A stretch of 6,909 nt of DNA from Acidimicrobiia bacterium (GTDB lineage: Bacteria; Actinomycetota; Acidimicrobiia; Acidimicrobiales; Poriferisodalaceae), in contig JALSTE010000784.1 of NCBI GenBank assembly GCA_026983855.1, positions 1-6,909 on the forward strand, given 5' to 3'. Positions 6,520 through 6,909 of the stretch are shown here, piece after piece. A model generated the notes under the pieces. That model was not told the DNA's origin and did not search any database. It saw only the letters and a program-made list of their open reading frames with translations. The stretch's first letter is position 1, and each line of letters begins with the position of its first letter. The translations under genes were made by a program, and so were the position numbers.

Positions 6520-6909
6520 TCAGGAACCGCCGGTTCCCACGGCGGGAACGCCGGGAACCGGGGTGGGGGGAAGGCCGAGCAGGCGATGCCGAGAGGCCGC
6601 CAGCCAACGAACGAAGGGCGGAATGAGGACCAGTCCTCCGACGGTGTAGGCCAACAACGCGGGCTCCTGGCGTATCTCCTCGACGAGGATCAGGGTCGTG
6701 ATCACCTCGACACCGGCCAGGATCGCCACGAATGCGACGAGGCGGTGCTCGGAGACCTTGGAAACCACCCAGGTCCCCAGAGGGGCTCCCCAGACCACGA
6801 TCGGAACGGCCGCCAACCACAGGGCGAAGAGATCGAAACGTGAGGCGTCCAGGCCGGGTACCGCCGCGCCCCCCACGGAGACGACCGAACCGTCGGCGCC
6901 GAGCTGGGT
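6520..6909 (-). CDS. Membrane protein, probable TauE/SafE (TSUP) family, C-terminal part
   Basis: The 5' end lies beyond the right edge; 129 C-terminal residues and the stop TGA (6522-6520) are visible. Three hydrophobic helices are seen: FDLFALWLAAVPIVVWGAPLGTWVV (25-49), LVAFVAILAGVEVITTLILV (57-76) and ALLAYTVGGLVLIPPFVRWLAA (84-105), followed by a short Pro/Gly-rich tail. The segment WLAAVPIVVWGAPLG resembles the second-half signature of TauE/SafE sulfite or organosulfonate exporters, which pass small anions across the inner membrane. The family call rests on this short stretch, so another multi-pass protein is possible. The frame is open to the window edge; GTG 6876 is an internal Val, not a credible start. 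It is likely cotranscribed with the DUF3179 gene 9 bp downstream. Confidence 0.6.
   Translation of the reverse strand, partial: TQLGADGSVVSVGGAAVPGLDASRFDLFALWLAAVPIVVWGAPLGTWVVSKVSEHRLVAFVAILAGVEVITTLILVEEIRQEPALLAYTVGGLVLIPPFVRWLAASRHRLLGLPPTPVPGVPAVGTGGS

Overview
The window comes from a high-GC chromosome with strong G/C third-position bias, GTG and TTG starts and few clear ribosome binding sites. This suits an actinobacterium, perhaps of the Acidimicrobiia type; that placement is inference, since no taxonomic marker is present. There are six protein genes, two of them cut by the window edges. There are no tRNA, rRNA, CRISPR or transposase genes.

Left part (1-1928, minus strand): a two-gene operon. 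A 139-residue GlcG/HbpS-family protein is followed, with a GTGA stop/start overlap, by an electron transfer flavoprotein whose beta and alpha subunits are fused in one polypeptide. Its alpha FAD-binding end lies beyond base 1. The large gene leaves the window without a stop codon, so a simple ORF search misses it.

Middle (1929-4806): a short divergent intergenic region carries a 14-bp perfect palindrome over the GlcG-like start codon and a second small dyad. On the plus strand follow a class V aminotransferase-fold PLP enzyme of the cysteine-desulfurase-like kind, with Tyr where SufS-type enzymes have the catalytic Cys, and then, after a 229-bp gap containing a 60-bp-period duplication, a 12-helix MFS transporter.

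Right part (4807-6909): the MFS gene converges on a minus-strand gene for a DUF3179 lipoprotein. The 354-bp convergent gap is mostly filled by a 77-bp-period tandem repeat (about 3.5 near-identical copies). Upstream of the DUF3179 gene, and probably in operon with it, is the C-terminal part of a multi-pass membrane protein resembling the TauE/SafE (TSUP) family.

No single pathway ties the genes together. The strongest leads are the fused ETF coupled to a GlcG-like protein, and the 77-bp tandem array. I see no convincing evidence for a wholly new multi-gene system.
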